DNA from: Streptomyces sp. XD-27
Lineage (GTDB): Bacteria > Actinomycetota > Actinomycetes > Streptomycetales > Streptomycetaceae
Length of the DNA: 64,000 bases
Assembly (NCBI RefSeq): GCF_030553055.1
Contig: NZ_CP130713.1
Coordinates: 1,984,001-2,048,000 of the forward strand
Direction of reading: 5' to 3'
Numbering within the stretch: position 1 is the first letter of the stretch; each line of letters begins with the position of its first letter. Both the position numbers and the translations under genes were made by a program. Below the pieces are notes generated by a model, which was not told the DNA's origin, did not search any database, and saw only the letters and a list, made by a program, of their open reading frames with translations. Of this stretch, positions 16,456-27,545 are shown piece by piece.

Positions 16456-18015
16456 CTACAGGCGGCGGCCGGAATGACGCATTGCGATAACGTGCGTGCC
16501 CGCGTCGAGGTCGCGGTCTCCCACGGTGGCGTGCACGCGGTGGTGTTCGACGAGCTCCAGCCCCTCGTCCGCGGCCAGGGCGATGAAGTTCTCCGGGTAG
16601 GTCTTGCGTTCGACGTCGTAGTCGACGCCGGCCACCAGCGCCTCCAGCTCCAGCACGCAGAAGCGCACGCGCTGCCACGGGCTGGAGTCCCCGGCGTGGA
16701 AGAGGCGGTCCCGGCGCGTCTCCGCCAGGAGCGCGTGCAGCCGCTCCGGCGACCGCCTTCCCGGGTCGCGCAGGGCCCGCAGGCGCCGCCGCTCGGCCGG
16801 CGGGAGATCCTCCTCCTGAATGTGGGCGAGGGCCTGGTCGATGTAGGTGAAGTGATGGTCGATGATGGCCCGCGTCCGCTCGGCGACCGTCGTGAAGGGC
16901 GCGATCATCTCGTCCGCGACCACGATCAGGCCGCCCGGCGCCGTGTGCCGCTTGAGCCCCCTCAGGAACACGCGGGTGTCCAGGTGGTGCGAGGCGCCGA
17001 CCGACACCGTCACGGGATAGTCCCGCGCTCCCGCGAAGTCGGCGATTCCCGCGTTGTACGCGGTGATCGAGTGCCGTGCGGCGTTGCGCAGCAGGTGGGG
17101 GAAGGCGGCCGGGCTGGGCTCGACCGCGTCGATCCGGGCGCCCGGGAACATCTCGGCGAGCATCACCGTCGGCAGGCCGGGCCCGCTGCCCACGTCGAGC
17201 ACGGTGGGAGGCGGCGTGCGGCAATGGGCCCGTACGCTGCGGCCCAACTCGACCATCTGGAGCGCGTATGCCGGGTGCGTGGCCTCGAAGAGCGCGTACT
17301 CGTCGACGCTGATGCGCGCCTCCCACCGCTCCGTGAAGCTGCCGTCGCCGCCGTCCGCCGGGCGGCGGCGCGGACGTGCGGGCTCGCCGTGCCGGCCGGC
17401 GGGGCACGGGTCGTGGTCGCGGACGAACTGCGGAACCGCCGGGACGCCGGTCCGGTTGAGCACGTCGCAGGCGAGCGTGGCGACCAGCCAGCTCTCGTGT
17501 TTGAGCGCCCCCTCGAGCAGGGCCTCCGCGCCCGGGGGCAGCGGCCCGGCGCCGGGCAGGAGGCCGGTCAGCCGCTCGGCGAGCTGCCACACCTCGGCCG
17601 CCTCCCGCGCCACCGGTAACGGGTCGCGGGCCACCAGTGACGCGCTGCCGGTCATCGGTGACGCGCCGCCGATCACCGATGACGCGCCGCCGCGCCGCGC
17701 GGACGCCGGTCCGGTGCTCTGTCCACGGGCCCCGACGCGACGGCCGCGGACCAGGGCGCCCTCCGCCAGCCGCTCGACCGTCACCACGGCGCGGGGAACC
17801 GTGAGTTCGAGGCGGCCCTCCCCGCCCGTGCACGGGGCTTCGATCCGCCGCGCGTACGCGGTGACACGTTCCCGCACGTCCTGCCATCTCACGTCGGCCG
17901 GTAGCCGAAGGGCCCGGTCCGGCAGCCCGTTCTGACACTCCTGGACCACTTTGGCGACCACGTCGTCGAGACGCTCAGGTGAATCGATCACTGACACATG
18001 ACGCGGCAAGTCCAC
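16456..18015 (-). CDS. Class I SAM-dependent methyltransferase with extra N-terminal domain
   Basis: 519 aa from a GTG at 18015 with GGGAGGA at 18021-18027 (spacing 5). Longer in-frame starts upstream lack a ribosome binding site. Residues about 1-200 match no domain I recognise and end in a repetitive linker (GGASSVIGGASPMTGSAS). The C-terminal half is a Rossmann methyltransferase: motif I VLDVGSGPGLP near 271, acidic loop IDAVEPSPAAF, and GGLIVVADEMIAPF later. It heads an operon with the PGM1-like ligase, so it probably methylates the ligase substrate or product. A divergent gene starts 165 bp upstream. Confidence 0.83.
   Translation of the reverse strand: MDLPRHVSVIDSPERLDDVVAKVVQECQNGLPDRALRLPADVRWQDVRERVTAYARRIEAPCTGGEGRLELTVPRAVVTVERLAEGALVRGRRVGARGQSTGPASARRGGASSVIGGASPMTGSASLVARDPLPVAREAAEVWQLAERLTGLLPGAGPLPPGAEALLEGALKHESWLVATLACDVLNRTGVPAVPQFVRDHDPCPAGRHGEPARPRRRPADGGDGSFTERWEARISVDEYALFEATHPAYALQMVELGRSVRAHCRTPPPTVLDVGSGPGLPTVMLAEMFPGARIDAVEPSPAAFPHLLRNAARHSITAYNAGIADFAGARDYPVTVSVGASHHLDTRVFLRGLKRHTAPGGLIVVADEMIAPFTTVAERTRAIIDHHFTYIDQALAHIQEEDLPPAERRRLRALRDPGRRSPERLHALLAETRRDRLFHAGDSSPWQRVRFCVLELEALVAGVDYDVERKTYPENFIALAADEGLELVEHHRVHATVGDRDLDAGTHVIAMRHSGRRL
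17630..17700. repeat. Degenerate 18-21-bp coding repeat in the methyltransferase linker
   Basis: About four imperfect units carrying GTGACGCGC or GATGACGCG cores lie in the region that encodes the linker between the N-terminal domain and the methyltransferase domain. Confidence 0.6.
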
Positions 18016-18180
18016 AGTCGTCCTCCCGAACACGCGGATCCGATGCGGCGGCTGGAACGGAGCCTTGAGTGTGATGGAGCCCGTCAGCCTCCGGCAAGAC
18101 CGTCCAGAAGCGGCAGATGCCCCGGCCACGGACCAACGGCACTTGGTGACCATCTCGCCCCGTGACTCGTTCTACGGGTC

Positions 18181-20113
18181 GTGGACCAGCAGCAGGCGAC
18201 AGCCCCCCTCCCCGGGCCCTTCGGGTCCGTCGACGTCGAGCAGGCCGAGGCCGCCATCGTCGAGCACTACCCGCGGCTGGTGCGCCTCGGCTACCTGATC
18301 CTTCCGCCCGGTACGGCGCGCAACCGCCGGGTGCTGACGGCGCACGCGCTGACGCAGCGGGCGCTGCCGCGGCTGCGGCCGGGCGGCGGCGAGGTGTATC
18401 TGCCGGAGCAGCGGACGGCCGAGGGGCTGCCCACGGACCCGGCGTACGCGTATGTGCGGCTGCGGGTGGTGCGCGGCGCGCTGGAGGCCGGGCGGGGGCG
18501 CCGGTTCTGGCGGCTGCCGCGGCGGGCCCAACTGCCGCCGCTGCTGCCGCAGGTGTGGGGGCTGCGGCTGTTCCCGCGCTCCGGTGGCGCGGACGAACTC
18601 GCCCTGGACCAGGCGCTGTCGGCGCTGACCGGGCCCGGCCGGGCGGCCTATGTGCTGCGCGGGCTGGAAGAGTTGACCGACACCGAGGTCCGGGAGCTGC
18701 TGACGGCCGCCGGGGTGAGTGATCCGCGGGCCGCGCTGACCGAGGCGGACACGGTGCGCGACCCGGCGGGCAGCCGGGACGGATCACCGCTGGAGTCCGC
18801 GGAGTTCGACCCGTGCCTGCTCCAGGCGCGGCCGACGGACCTGCTGCGGCGGCGGCAGCACGTGCGGGCCGCGCTGGTGGGCGGCGTGGCGCTGGTGGTG
18901 TGCGGCGCGCTGCTCGGGGTGCCGGGCGAGGGCTGGGGGCCGAACGGCCGGATGGCCGGGCGGTACGCCCCGTATCCCGCCGTCGAACAGGCCCTGGACC
19001 CCGCGCGGCTGACCCGGGTCTCCCCCACCGCGTGGCGGAAGGCGACCCGGGCGGACTTCGCGGCGTGGCCGGCGCGCGGCGGCCGGTTGGCCGACACGGC
19101 GCTGCTGCGCCGCGCGCTGGCGGCGTGGGCGCGGCCGGGCGACCGGGTGCGGGTGACGGCGGCGCCCGGCACCTCGTCGGGGCCGCCCGCCGGGCCGCCG
19201 CAGCTGCTGTTCGCCGATGACGTGGACGGCTCGACGGTGGTGCTGCTGCACGACGGGCTGCGCGTGGTGCGGTACGCCGAGGTGGCGGGCGGCGGCGCGG
19301 TGCTGGACTTCGCGCGGGCGGACGCCGGGAACGCGGCCTCCACCACGGCGCTGGTCGTCGACCGGGCCGAGGGCGAGGTCCGTTTCCTCACCGCCCCTTG
19401 GGTGCGGCACGCGGCGGTTCGGGACCTGCTGCGGCCCACCGATCCCGCGCGGGCCCTGGCGCGCTCGGCCAGCGGGGTGACGGCGCCCGTGGCCAGCCCC
19501 GCGGCCCGCTCGGGGGCTGCGAGAGCTGGCGCGCGCTGCAGTTCGGCCGGTATGTGGTCACCGACCTCGGGGACCTGATCCCGGCCCGGCTGACGTACGG
19601 GCCGCCGGGCGCGCCGGGCGAGGCGGCGGGCGCGCAGGCACGCGCGAGCTGGGCCCGTACGGCGTGCAAGCTGTCGGCGGTGACCTCGCGCGGGGTGCGC
19701 AGCGTGAACTCCTGGCGGTTCGCGGCGCAGCCGCTGCCCGACGGGACCGGCAGCGCGGCGTGGGCGTGCGTGCGCGTGGAGACCTGGCGGGGCAGGGGCA
19801 GCAGCGTGCTGGCGGAGTTCCAGCCCCTGCGGCGAAGCCGAGCGCGCCGGGCATGGTCGCGGCGGTGGCGGACGACACGGCCGCGTGCGGGCCGCGGCAG
19901 CCGCGGGTGCTGGCGGGCGTGCTGTGGAAGGCGCGGGGCGGCCAGTGGTACGTGATGGCGGCGGGCAGCCGCCAGGTCACGTCGATCGCGGCCGGCGGCG
20001 CGGTGACGGGGGCGGAGGCGGGGCGGGTGCTGGCACTGCCCGCCGAGGCGGGGGCCCGCCCGAGGCTGCGGGCCCGGCTGGCGGACGGCAGGCTGATCAG
20101 GCCGCTGCGCTGA
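18181..20113 (+). pseudogene. Sigma-like membrane protein gene with two frameshifts
   Basis: The frame starting at GTG 18181 reads to about 19512, continues one base out of register to about 19824, then shifts again to the stop at 20111. Adding one G to the G5 run at 19512-19516 and one C to the C4 run at 19824-19827 restores a 644-aa product. Residues about 20-65 and 141-190 (ALSALTGPGRAAYVLRGLEE, then LTDTEVRELL) resemble sigma-factor regions 2 and 4. A single transmembrane helix (about 228-247) and a large outside domain follow, a layout like a sigma factor joined to an anti-sigma-like membrane part. Sequencing error is as likely as true decay. No close family is recalled. Confidence 0.7.
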
Positions 20114-20184
20114 GCGGTCCTGCCCTGGGGTCAGCCGCGGGCAGCCGCCTCCCTCCCGTGCGAAAAGTTCGCCGCACGAGCCTG

Positions 20185-20212
20185 TTGCCGGAAGAGAACC
20201 GGCCAGTACATT
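20185..20212 (+). promoter_or_regulatory. Candidate promoter of the di-iron operon (leaderless)
   Basis: TTGCCG at 20185-20190 and TACATT at 20207-20212 are separated by 16 bp. The ATG at 20219 follows six bases after the -10, so the transcript should begin at or next to the start codon. No ribosome binding site is present. Confidence 0.6.
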
Positions 20213-20218
20213 GACACC

Positions 20219-21178
20219 ATGTCTAACAAGGCGAAGGCGCAGCCCGCTCCGATAGCGTCGGAGCACACCCCGCTGCGTGCCCGCAACGTCTCCTTCGCGT
20301 GGGCGGACACGCCGCTGCACTGGATCCCGGGCGACCCGTGCGCGACCCACACGATCAACGTGTTGCACCTGCTGCTCCCGGCAGGCGAACGCTGGTTCGT
20401 GCATGTGTACAAGCAGATCCTGCCCTTCATCCGGGACGACGCACTGCGCGAGGACGTCATCGGGTTCATCGGCCAGGAGGCGATGCACGCGAAGGCGCAC
20501 GACGACGTGCTGCCGCACCTGCGCGAGCTGGGCCTGGACCCCACGCCGTACACCGCGCAGGTGGACTGGATGTTCGAGAAGCTGCTCGGGGACCGGACGC
20601 TGCCGCCGGGCCGGGCGAGCCGGTGGTGGCTGCTGGAGCGGGTCGCCATCATCGCGGCGATCGAGCACTACACGGCGTTCCTCGGGGACTGGGTCCTCAA
20701 TGCCCAGGCGCTGGACCGCAAGGGCGCCGACCCGATGATGCTGGACCTGCTGCGCTGGCACGGCGCCGAGGAGGTCGAGCACCGCTCGGTGGCCTTCGAC
20801 CTGTTCCTGCACGTCGACGGCGGCTACCGGCGCCGGGTGCGGACCTGGGCCACCGCGTTCGGCGCGCTGGTCTTCCTGTGGCAGCGCGGGGTGCGCTTCT
20901 TCATGGAGAACGATCCGACGTTGGCCGACGGCGACGGCAGGGCGAGCTTCAAGGAGCTGCTGCGCGCCGGACGGGAGGGCGTGCTGCCGCACCCCGGTGC
21001 CATGGCGCGCTCGATCCCGCAGTACCTCAGCCGTTCGTACCACCCGTCGCGGCACGGCAGTTCGGCGCAGGCCGCCGCGTACCTGGCCGGGTCGCCCGCC
21101 GCGCTGGCCGCCGACGCCCGTACCCGTGCCGGCAGCGAGGCCCGTACCGCCGACGCCCGCACCACCGGAGGTTCCTGA
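20219..21178 (+). CDS. Ferritin-like di-iron protein (PF10118 type, annotated metal-dependent hydrolase)
   Basis: 319 aa. The length and motifs match the family usually labelled predicted metal-dependent hydrolase. The residues form a full di-iron carboxylate set: E57, E87-x-x-H90, E149 and E185-x-x-H188, with spacing of about 30 and 36 between the members of each half. This E...ExxH...E...ExxH pattern is that of four-helix-bundle di-iron oxygenases and desaturases rather than of hydrolases. A hydrophobic segment (about 211-222) could touch membrane. The reductase gene starts one base after this stop codon, so co-translation is likely. The inference is that this is an oxygen-activating enzyme fed by that reductase; the substrate is unknown. 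Confidence 0.85.
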   Translation: MSNKAKAQPAPIASEHTPLRARNVSFAWADTPLHWIPGDPCATHTINVLHLLLPAGERWFVHVYKQILPFIRDDALREDVIGFIGQEAMHAKAHDDVLPHLRELGLDPTPYTAQVDWMFEKLLGDRTLPPGRASRWWLLERVAIIAAIEHYTAFLGDWVLNAQALDRKGADPMMLDLLRWHGAEEVEHRSVAFDLFLHVDGGYRRRVRTWATAFGALVFLWQRGVRFFMENDPTLADGDGRASFKELLRAGREGVLPHPGAMARSIPQYLSRSYHPSRHGSSAQAAAYLAGSPAALAADARTRAGSEARTADARTTGGS

Positions 21179-21179
21179 C

Positions 21180-22265
21180 ATGCCCCTGCCCCGCGCCCGC
21201 ACGGCCCTGCTGGTCGCCGGGACCGCGCTGCTGGCGCGGCGGTCCCTGCGGCGACGGATCAAGGCGTCTCCGCTGTGGCCCTTCCCCGCGCTGCCGGAGC
21301 CCATATCGGGGGTCGGGCGGCGGCGGACCGGCGACGGCCGCGAGCTGCTCGTGGTGGAGCGCGCCGAGGAGGCCGACGGCGTCGTACGGCTCCGCCTGGA
21401 GGGCGAGGAGCTGCCCCGTTGGGAGCCGGGCGCGCATGTGGACCTGGTGCTGCCCTCGGGCGCGGTGCGGCAGTACTCGCTCTGCGGCGATCCGGCCGAC
21501 CGCTCCTCGTACACCGTCGCCGTCCGGCTCGTCGAGGACGGCCGGGGCGGCTCGCGGGAGGTGCACGAGCAACTGCACGAGGGCACGGCGGTGACGGTGC
21601 GCGGTCCGCGCAACCGCTTCCCGCTGGTGGCCGGCCGTGCCTACGTGTTCATCGCGGGCGGCATCGGTATCACCCCGATCCTGCCGATGCTGCGGGCGGC
21701 CGAGGCGGCGGGTGTGCCGTGGACGCTGCTCTACGGGGGGCGGTCGCGGGCGACGATGCCGTTCCTGGACGAGGTCGAGAAGCTGGGCGCCGCGGGTGGT
21801 TCGGGCCGGGTGCGGATCGTGGCCGAGGACACCGACGGGCTGCCGGATCCGGCCGCCGCGCTCGCCGAGGCGCCGCGCGACCGCGCGGTCTACACCTGCG
21901 GGCCCGAGCCGCTGATGGCGGCGGTCGCCGAACTGCTTCCCGAGGGCGCCGAGTTGCACACCGAGCGGTTCACGCCGGTGGCCCCGGGCGCGGGCGGGGA
22001 GCGCGCGTTCGAGGTCGAGTTGCGGCGCAGCGGCCGCATGGTGGCGGTGCCCGCCGGGCAGAGTGTGCTGGCCGCCCTCCGCGAACGGGCGCTGCCCGAC
22101 CTGCCGTACTCCTGTCAGCAGGGCTTCTGCGGCACCTGCCGGCAGTCGGTGGTCTCCGGCGAGGTCGACCACCGCGACGAGCTGCTGACGGACTCCGAGC
22201 GCGCCGGCTCGATGCTGATCTGCGTCTCGCGGGCCTGCGGGGACCGTCTCGTCCTGGACCTGTGA
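21180..22265 (+). CDS. Flavin and 2Fe-2S oxidoreductase (phthalate dioxygenase reductase type)
   Basis: 361 aa from the ATG at 21180, with GGAGG at 21167-21171 lying in the end of the previous gene. Domains in order: a short hydrophobic N-terminus (8-20), a flavin-binding barrel with RQYSLCG near 98-103, an NAD(P)-binding domain with AGGIGITPILPM at 159-170, and a C-terminal plant-type 2Fe-2S ferredoxin. The last is bound by C312, C317, C320 and C348. The order reductase-then-ferredoxin is that of the PDR/VanB family, which passes electrons from NAD(P)H to an oxygenase. Its natural partner here is the di-iron protein encoded one base upstream. Confidence 0.92.
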   Translation: MPLPRARTALLVAGTALLARRSLRRRIKASPLWPFPALPEPISGVGRRRTGDGRELLVVERAEEADGVVRLRLEGEELPRWEPGAHVDLVLPSGAVRQYSLCGDPADRSSYTVAVRLVEDGRGGSREVHEQLHEGTAVTVRGPRNRFPLVAGRAYVFIAGGIGITPILPMLRAAEAAGVPWTLLYGGRSRATMPFLDEVEKLGAAGGSGRVRIVAEDTDGLPDPAAALAEAPRDRAVYTCGPEPLMAAVAELLPEGAELHTERFTPVAPGAGGERAFEVELRRSGRMVAVPAGQSVLAALRERALPDLPYSCQQGFCGTCRQSVVSGEVDHRDELLTDSERAGSMLICVSRACGDRLVLDL

Positions 22266-22312
22266 GCCGTATCGTCGCGGGCCCGTTCACCTTCGGTCAT
22301 TAGAGTGGGTGC

Positions 22313-23014
22313 ATGACGAGCGGAGTGCGCCGGAGAATGGGCGTTCAGGAGCGACGCGAGCAGCTGATCTCGGTCGCGCTGGAGCTGTTCAGCCACCGCG
22401 CGCCCGAGGACGTCTCGATCGACGAGATAGCGGAGGCCGCGGGGATATCGCGACCGCTGGTCTACCACTACTTCCCGGGCAAGCAGAGCCTGTACGAGGC
22501 GGCGGTGCGGCGGGCGGCGCAGGAGTTGGAGGGCCGCTTCCAGGAGCCGCAGGAGGGCCCGTTGGGCGCGCGGCTGCTGCGCGTCACGCACCGGTTCTTC
22601 GACTTCGTGGACGAGCACGGGCCGGGCTTCTCGGCGCTGATGCGCGGCGGCCCGGCGGTGGGCAGCAGCAGTACGAGCGCGATCATCGAGCGCGTACGGC
22701 AGGAGGGGTACGAGCAGATCCTGCGGCACCTGGGGATCGCGGAGCCCTCGCCCCGCGTGGAGCTGCTGGTCCGTTCGTGGGTGTCGCACGCCGAGACCAC
22801 GGCGCTGCTGTGGCTGGACGGCCGCCGGGTGCCGCGCGGGGAGCTGGAGCGGCAGTTGGTGCACGACTTCGCGGCGCTGACGGCGGTCAGCGCCGCGTAC
22901 GACGACGGCGTGGCGGAGCTGCTGCGCCGGATGCTGGCGGAGGAGCCGCCGGCCGGGCCGCTCGCCGAGCTGGCGACCCGGCTGATCGGCCTCGTCCCGC
23001 AGACGGCTCCCTGA
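22313..23014 (+). CDS. TetR/AcrR-family transcriptional regulator
   Basis: 233 aa. The N-terminal helix-turn-helix is clear: REQLISVALELFSHRAPEDV, then IDEIAEAAGISRPLVYHYF. A helical ligand-binding domain follows. TAGAGT at 22301-22306 lies six bases before the ATG, so it can be transcribed on its own as a leaderless message although it also follows the reductase by 47 bases. It is the likely repressor of the di-iron/reductase pair, with the ligand probably related to their substrate. Confidence 0.9.
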   Translation: MTSGVRRRMGVQERREQLISVALELFSHRAPEDVSIDEIAEAAGISRPLVYHYFPGKQSLYEAAVRRAAQELEGRFQEPQEGPLGARLLRVTHRFFDFVDEHGPGFSALMRGGPAVGSSSTSAIIERVRQEGYEQILRHLGIAEPSPRVELLVRSWVSHAETTALLWLDGRRVPRGELERQLVHDFAALTAVSAAYDDGVAELLRRMLAEEPPAGPLAELATRLIGLVPQTAP

Positions 23015-23054
23015 GCCCGCGGGGCGAGCCGCGGGCCCAGGAGCCCTTCGGGAC

Positions 23055-25768
<2,714 letters not shown>

Positions 25769-25801
25769 GACTGCGTCTCCTCGTCAGGATGGGTACGGGT
25801 G

Positions 25802-25838
25802 GGCCGCCCGGCGAGGCGGGGTGGTTCGCCGGGCGGCC
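25802..25838. terminator. Hairpin between amylase and pullulanase genes
   Basis: A perfect 13-bp inverted repeat (GGCCGCCCGGCGA and complement) with an 11-base loop lies just 3' of the amylase stop. It can end amylase transcription or reduce read-through into the pullulanase gene. Confidence 0.7.
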
Positions 25839-25856
25839 GATCGGGGGTACCGGCGG

Positions 25857-27248
25857 CTAGCCGGCGCAGGTGCGGGCTCCCACGTGCAGGGCGACCGCCG
25901 TGTTGGCGCCCAGGGTCGCGGTGAACTGGCCGGAGCCGTTCACCGCGACGCTGCGGCCCGACTGCACGTCGCAGTACGTGCCCGCGGGCAGCGACGTCTG
26001 GAAGGTGCGGGACAGCGCGCCGGTCTCGTGGTTGATGGCGACGTACGCCTTGTCGCCGCGCCCGAAGGCGATCGCGTCGTTGCCGTTGTCCCACCAATTG
26101 GTGACCGCCTGGCCGCGGGCGGTGTTGCGGAAGGCGACCATCGAGGAGATCTCGCGCCAGGCGTGCTGGCACTTCCAGCCGTCGCTGAAGCAGGCGTTCA
26201 CCGTGCCGCCGTTGGGCGGCCCGGCGTCCTTGTCGCTCCACTCGTAGCCGGAGTGCACGTCGGGCGAGCCGTACGGCCAGGCCAGCATGAAGACGTTCGC
26301 GAGGGTGTAGTTTGCGCCGTCCTTGTAGTTCAGCGTGTCGCCGCCGCGCTCGGTGTCGTGGTTGTCGACGAAGACGGCGGACTTGCCCGACGGCATGTAG
26401 CCCCAGCCCTCGCCGTAGTTCTTCAGATAGGCGAGGTTCTCGTTGGTGAAGACCCGCTTGAGGTCGCGGGCGTACCGGAACTCCTGCACGTCCCCGGTGC
26501 CCTGGTACTCGCTGGGCGAGACGGTCTCCCCGGCGCCGTAGATGGCCTCCTGCTTCCAGTAGGTGTCGCCGTCGCCCACCTTCGCCTTGATGGCGGCGAG
26601 GTCGGCCGCGGGCATGTGCTTGGCGGCGTCGACGCGGAAGCCGTCGACGCCGAGCGAGAGCAGGTCGTTCATGTAGGCGGCGATCCGGTCGCGCACCCGG
26701 TCCTCGCCGGTGTCGAGGTCGGCGAGCCCGACGAGCTCGCAGTTCTGGACGTTGGCGCGGTCCTTGTAGTCGGTGATCTCCGTCGTGCAGTCGTCCATGT
26801 CGGAGGCCGAGTAGGCGCCGGGGTACGCGTACTTCGTATACGAGGTGCCGCCGGTGCCGGTCCCGGAGCCCGAGGTCATGTGGTTGATGACGGTGTCGGC
26901 GACGACCTTGACGCCCGCGTCGTGGCAGGTGTCGACCATGCGCGTGAACGCGGTGCGGTCCCCGAGCCGACCCGCGATCTTGTAGCTGACGGGCTGGTAC
27001 GAGGTCCACCACTGGCTGCCCTGGACGTGCTCCTGGGGCGGCGAGACCTGGACGTAGCCGTAGCCCGCCGGGCCCAGGGTGTCCGTGCACGCCTTGGCCA
27101 CCGAGGCGAACTTCCACTCGAAGAGGACGGCGGTGACGTCCTTTTCGCCGGGCGGGGCGGCCCCGGCCGGGGCAGGGAGGGCGCACAGCGTGGCGGCGCC
27201 CGCCGCGAGGGCGGTGGCGAGGGCAGCGGTACGCGTTCTGATGGCCAT
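25857..27248 (-). CDS. Secreted alpha-amylase (GH13)
   Basis: 463 aa with a Sec signal peptide ending near AGAAPPG (about residue 31) and GGAGG before the ATG. GH13 motifs are complete: [20 protein letters not shown] (nucleophile Asp), [10 protein letters not shown] (acid Glu) and [11 protein letters not shown] (transition-state Asp). The sequence resembles the small Streptomyces amylases but ends after domain C, with no C-terminal CBM20 starch-binding domain. It acts outside the cell to release maltodextrins for the MalEFG importer. GCAAG-type operator sequences lie about 150 bp upstream. Confidence 0.94.
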   Translation of the reverse strand: MAIRTRTAALATALAAGAATLCALPAPAGAAPPGEKDVTAVLFEWKFASVAKACTDTLGPAGYGYVQVSPPQEHVQGSQWWTSYQPVSYKIAGRLGDRTAFTRMVDTCHDAGVKVVADTVINHMTSGSGTGTGGTSYTKYAYPGAYSASDMDDCTTEITDYKDRANVQNCELVGLADLDTGEDRVRDRIAAYMNDLLSLGVDGFRVDAAKHMPAADLAAIKAKVGDGDTYWKQEAIYGAGETVSPSEYQGTGDVQEFRYARDLKRVFTNENLAYLKNYGEGWGYMPSGKSAVFVDNHDTERGGDTLNYKDGANYTLANVFMLAWPYGSPDVHSGYEWSDKDAGPPNGGTVNACFSDGWKCQHAWREISSMVAFRNTARGQAVTNWWDNGNDAIAFGRGDKAYVAINHETGALSRTFQTSLPAGTYCDVQSGRSVAVNGSGQFTATLGANTAVALHVGARTCAG

Positions 27249-27395
27249 CGTTCCTCCGTGGGGGGAAGGAGTTGGGGGTGACGTTCAGCCTCGTACGGCA
27301 ACGCGCCATGCCCATAAGGCCAGTGAAGGGTCGTGACGAACGAGCGGCCGATCGCTCATTCGCGGTTACCGGACCGTATCCCCGGTAGTTGTTTG

Positions 27396-27436
27396 TTGCA
27401 AGACCTTTCGCAAAGGATTGCGACGGTGTTACGTTC
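27396..27436. promoter_or_regulatory. Candidate maltose-regulon operator cluster upstream of the amylase
   Basis: TTGCAAGACCTTTCGCAAAG begins at 27396, followed by ATTGCG and the box TGTTACGTTC at 27427-27436. The same box and GCAA/TTGC half-sites recur at the two other mal promoters (33552-33606 and 33703-33743). On the minus strand TTGCAA followed by GATACG could be the amylase promoter. The TGTTACGTTC box points the other way. Confidence 0.5.
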
Positions 27437-27443
27437 GACGCCG

Positions 27444-27510
27444 CCGGTCCGGCCGGCCGGGGGGCCGCGCCACACGACGCGGACCCCACGCGCCCGGCCG
27501 GCCGGACCGG
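27444..27510. terminator. Long hairpin after the LacI-family gene
   Basis: An 18-bp perfect inverted repeat (CCGGTCCGGCCGGCCGGG at 27444-27461, complement at 27493-27510) with a 31-base loop lies downstream of the LacI-family stop and upstream of the amylase promoter region. It likely insulates the two. Confidence 0.7.
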
Positions 27511-27545
27511 TTTGCACGTACGCCCCCTCCGGCGTACGCCCCCCG

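Noticed and set aside
18065..18298. A 77-codon plus-strand frame before the sigma-like gene that could be a precursor peptide for the PGM1-like ligase
   Set aside because: It has no ribosome binding site, runs into the next gene in another frame and its C-terminal half is an obvious GC-rich shadow.
25857..27248. CBM20 starch-binding domain on the amylase
   Set aside because: The protein ends right after domain C, and no further module follows in any frame.
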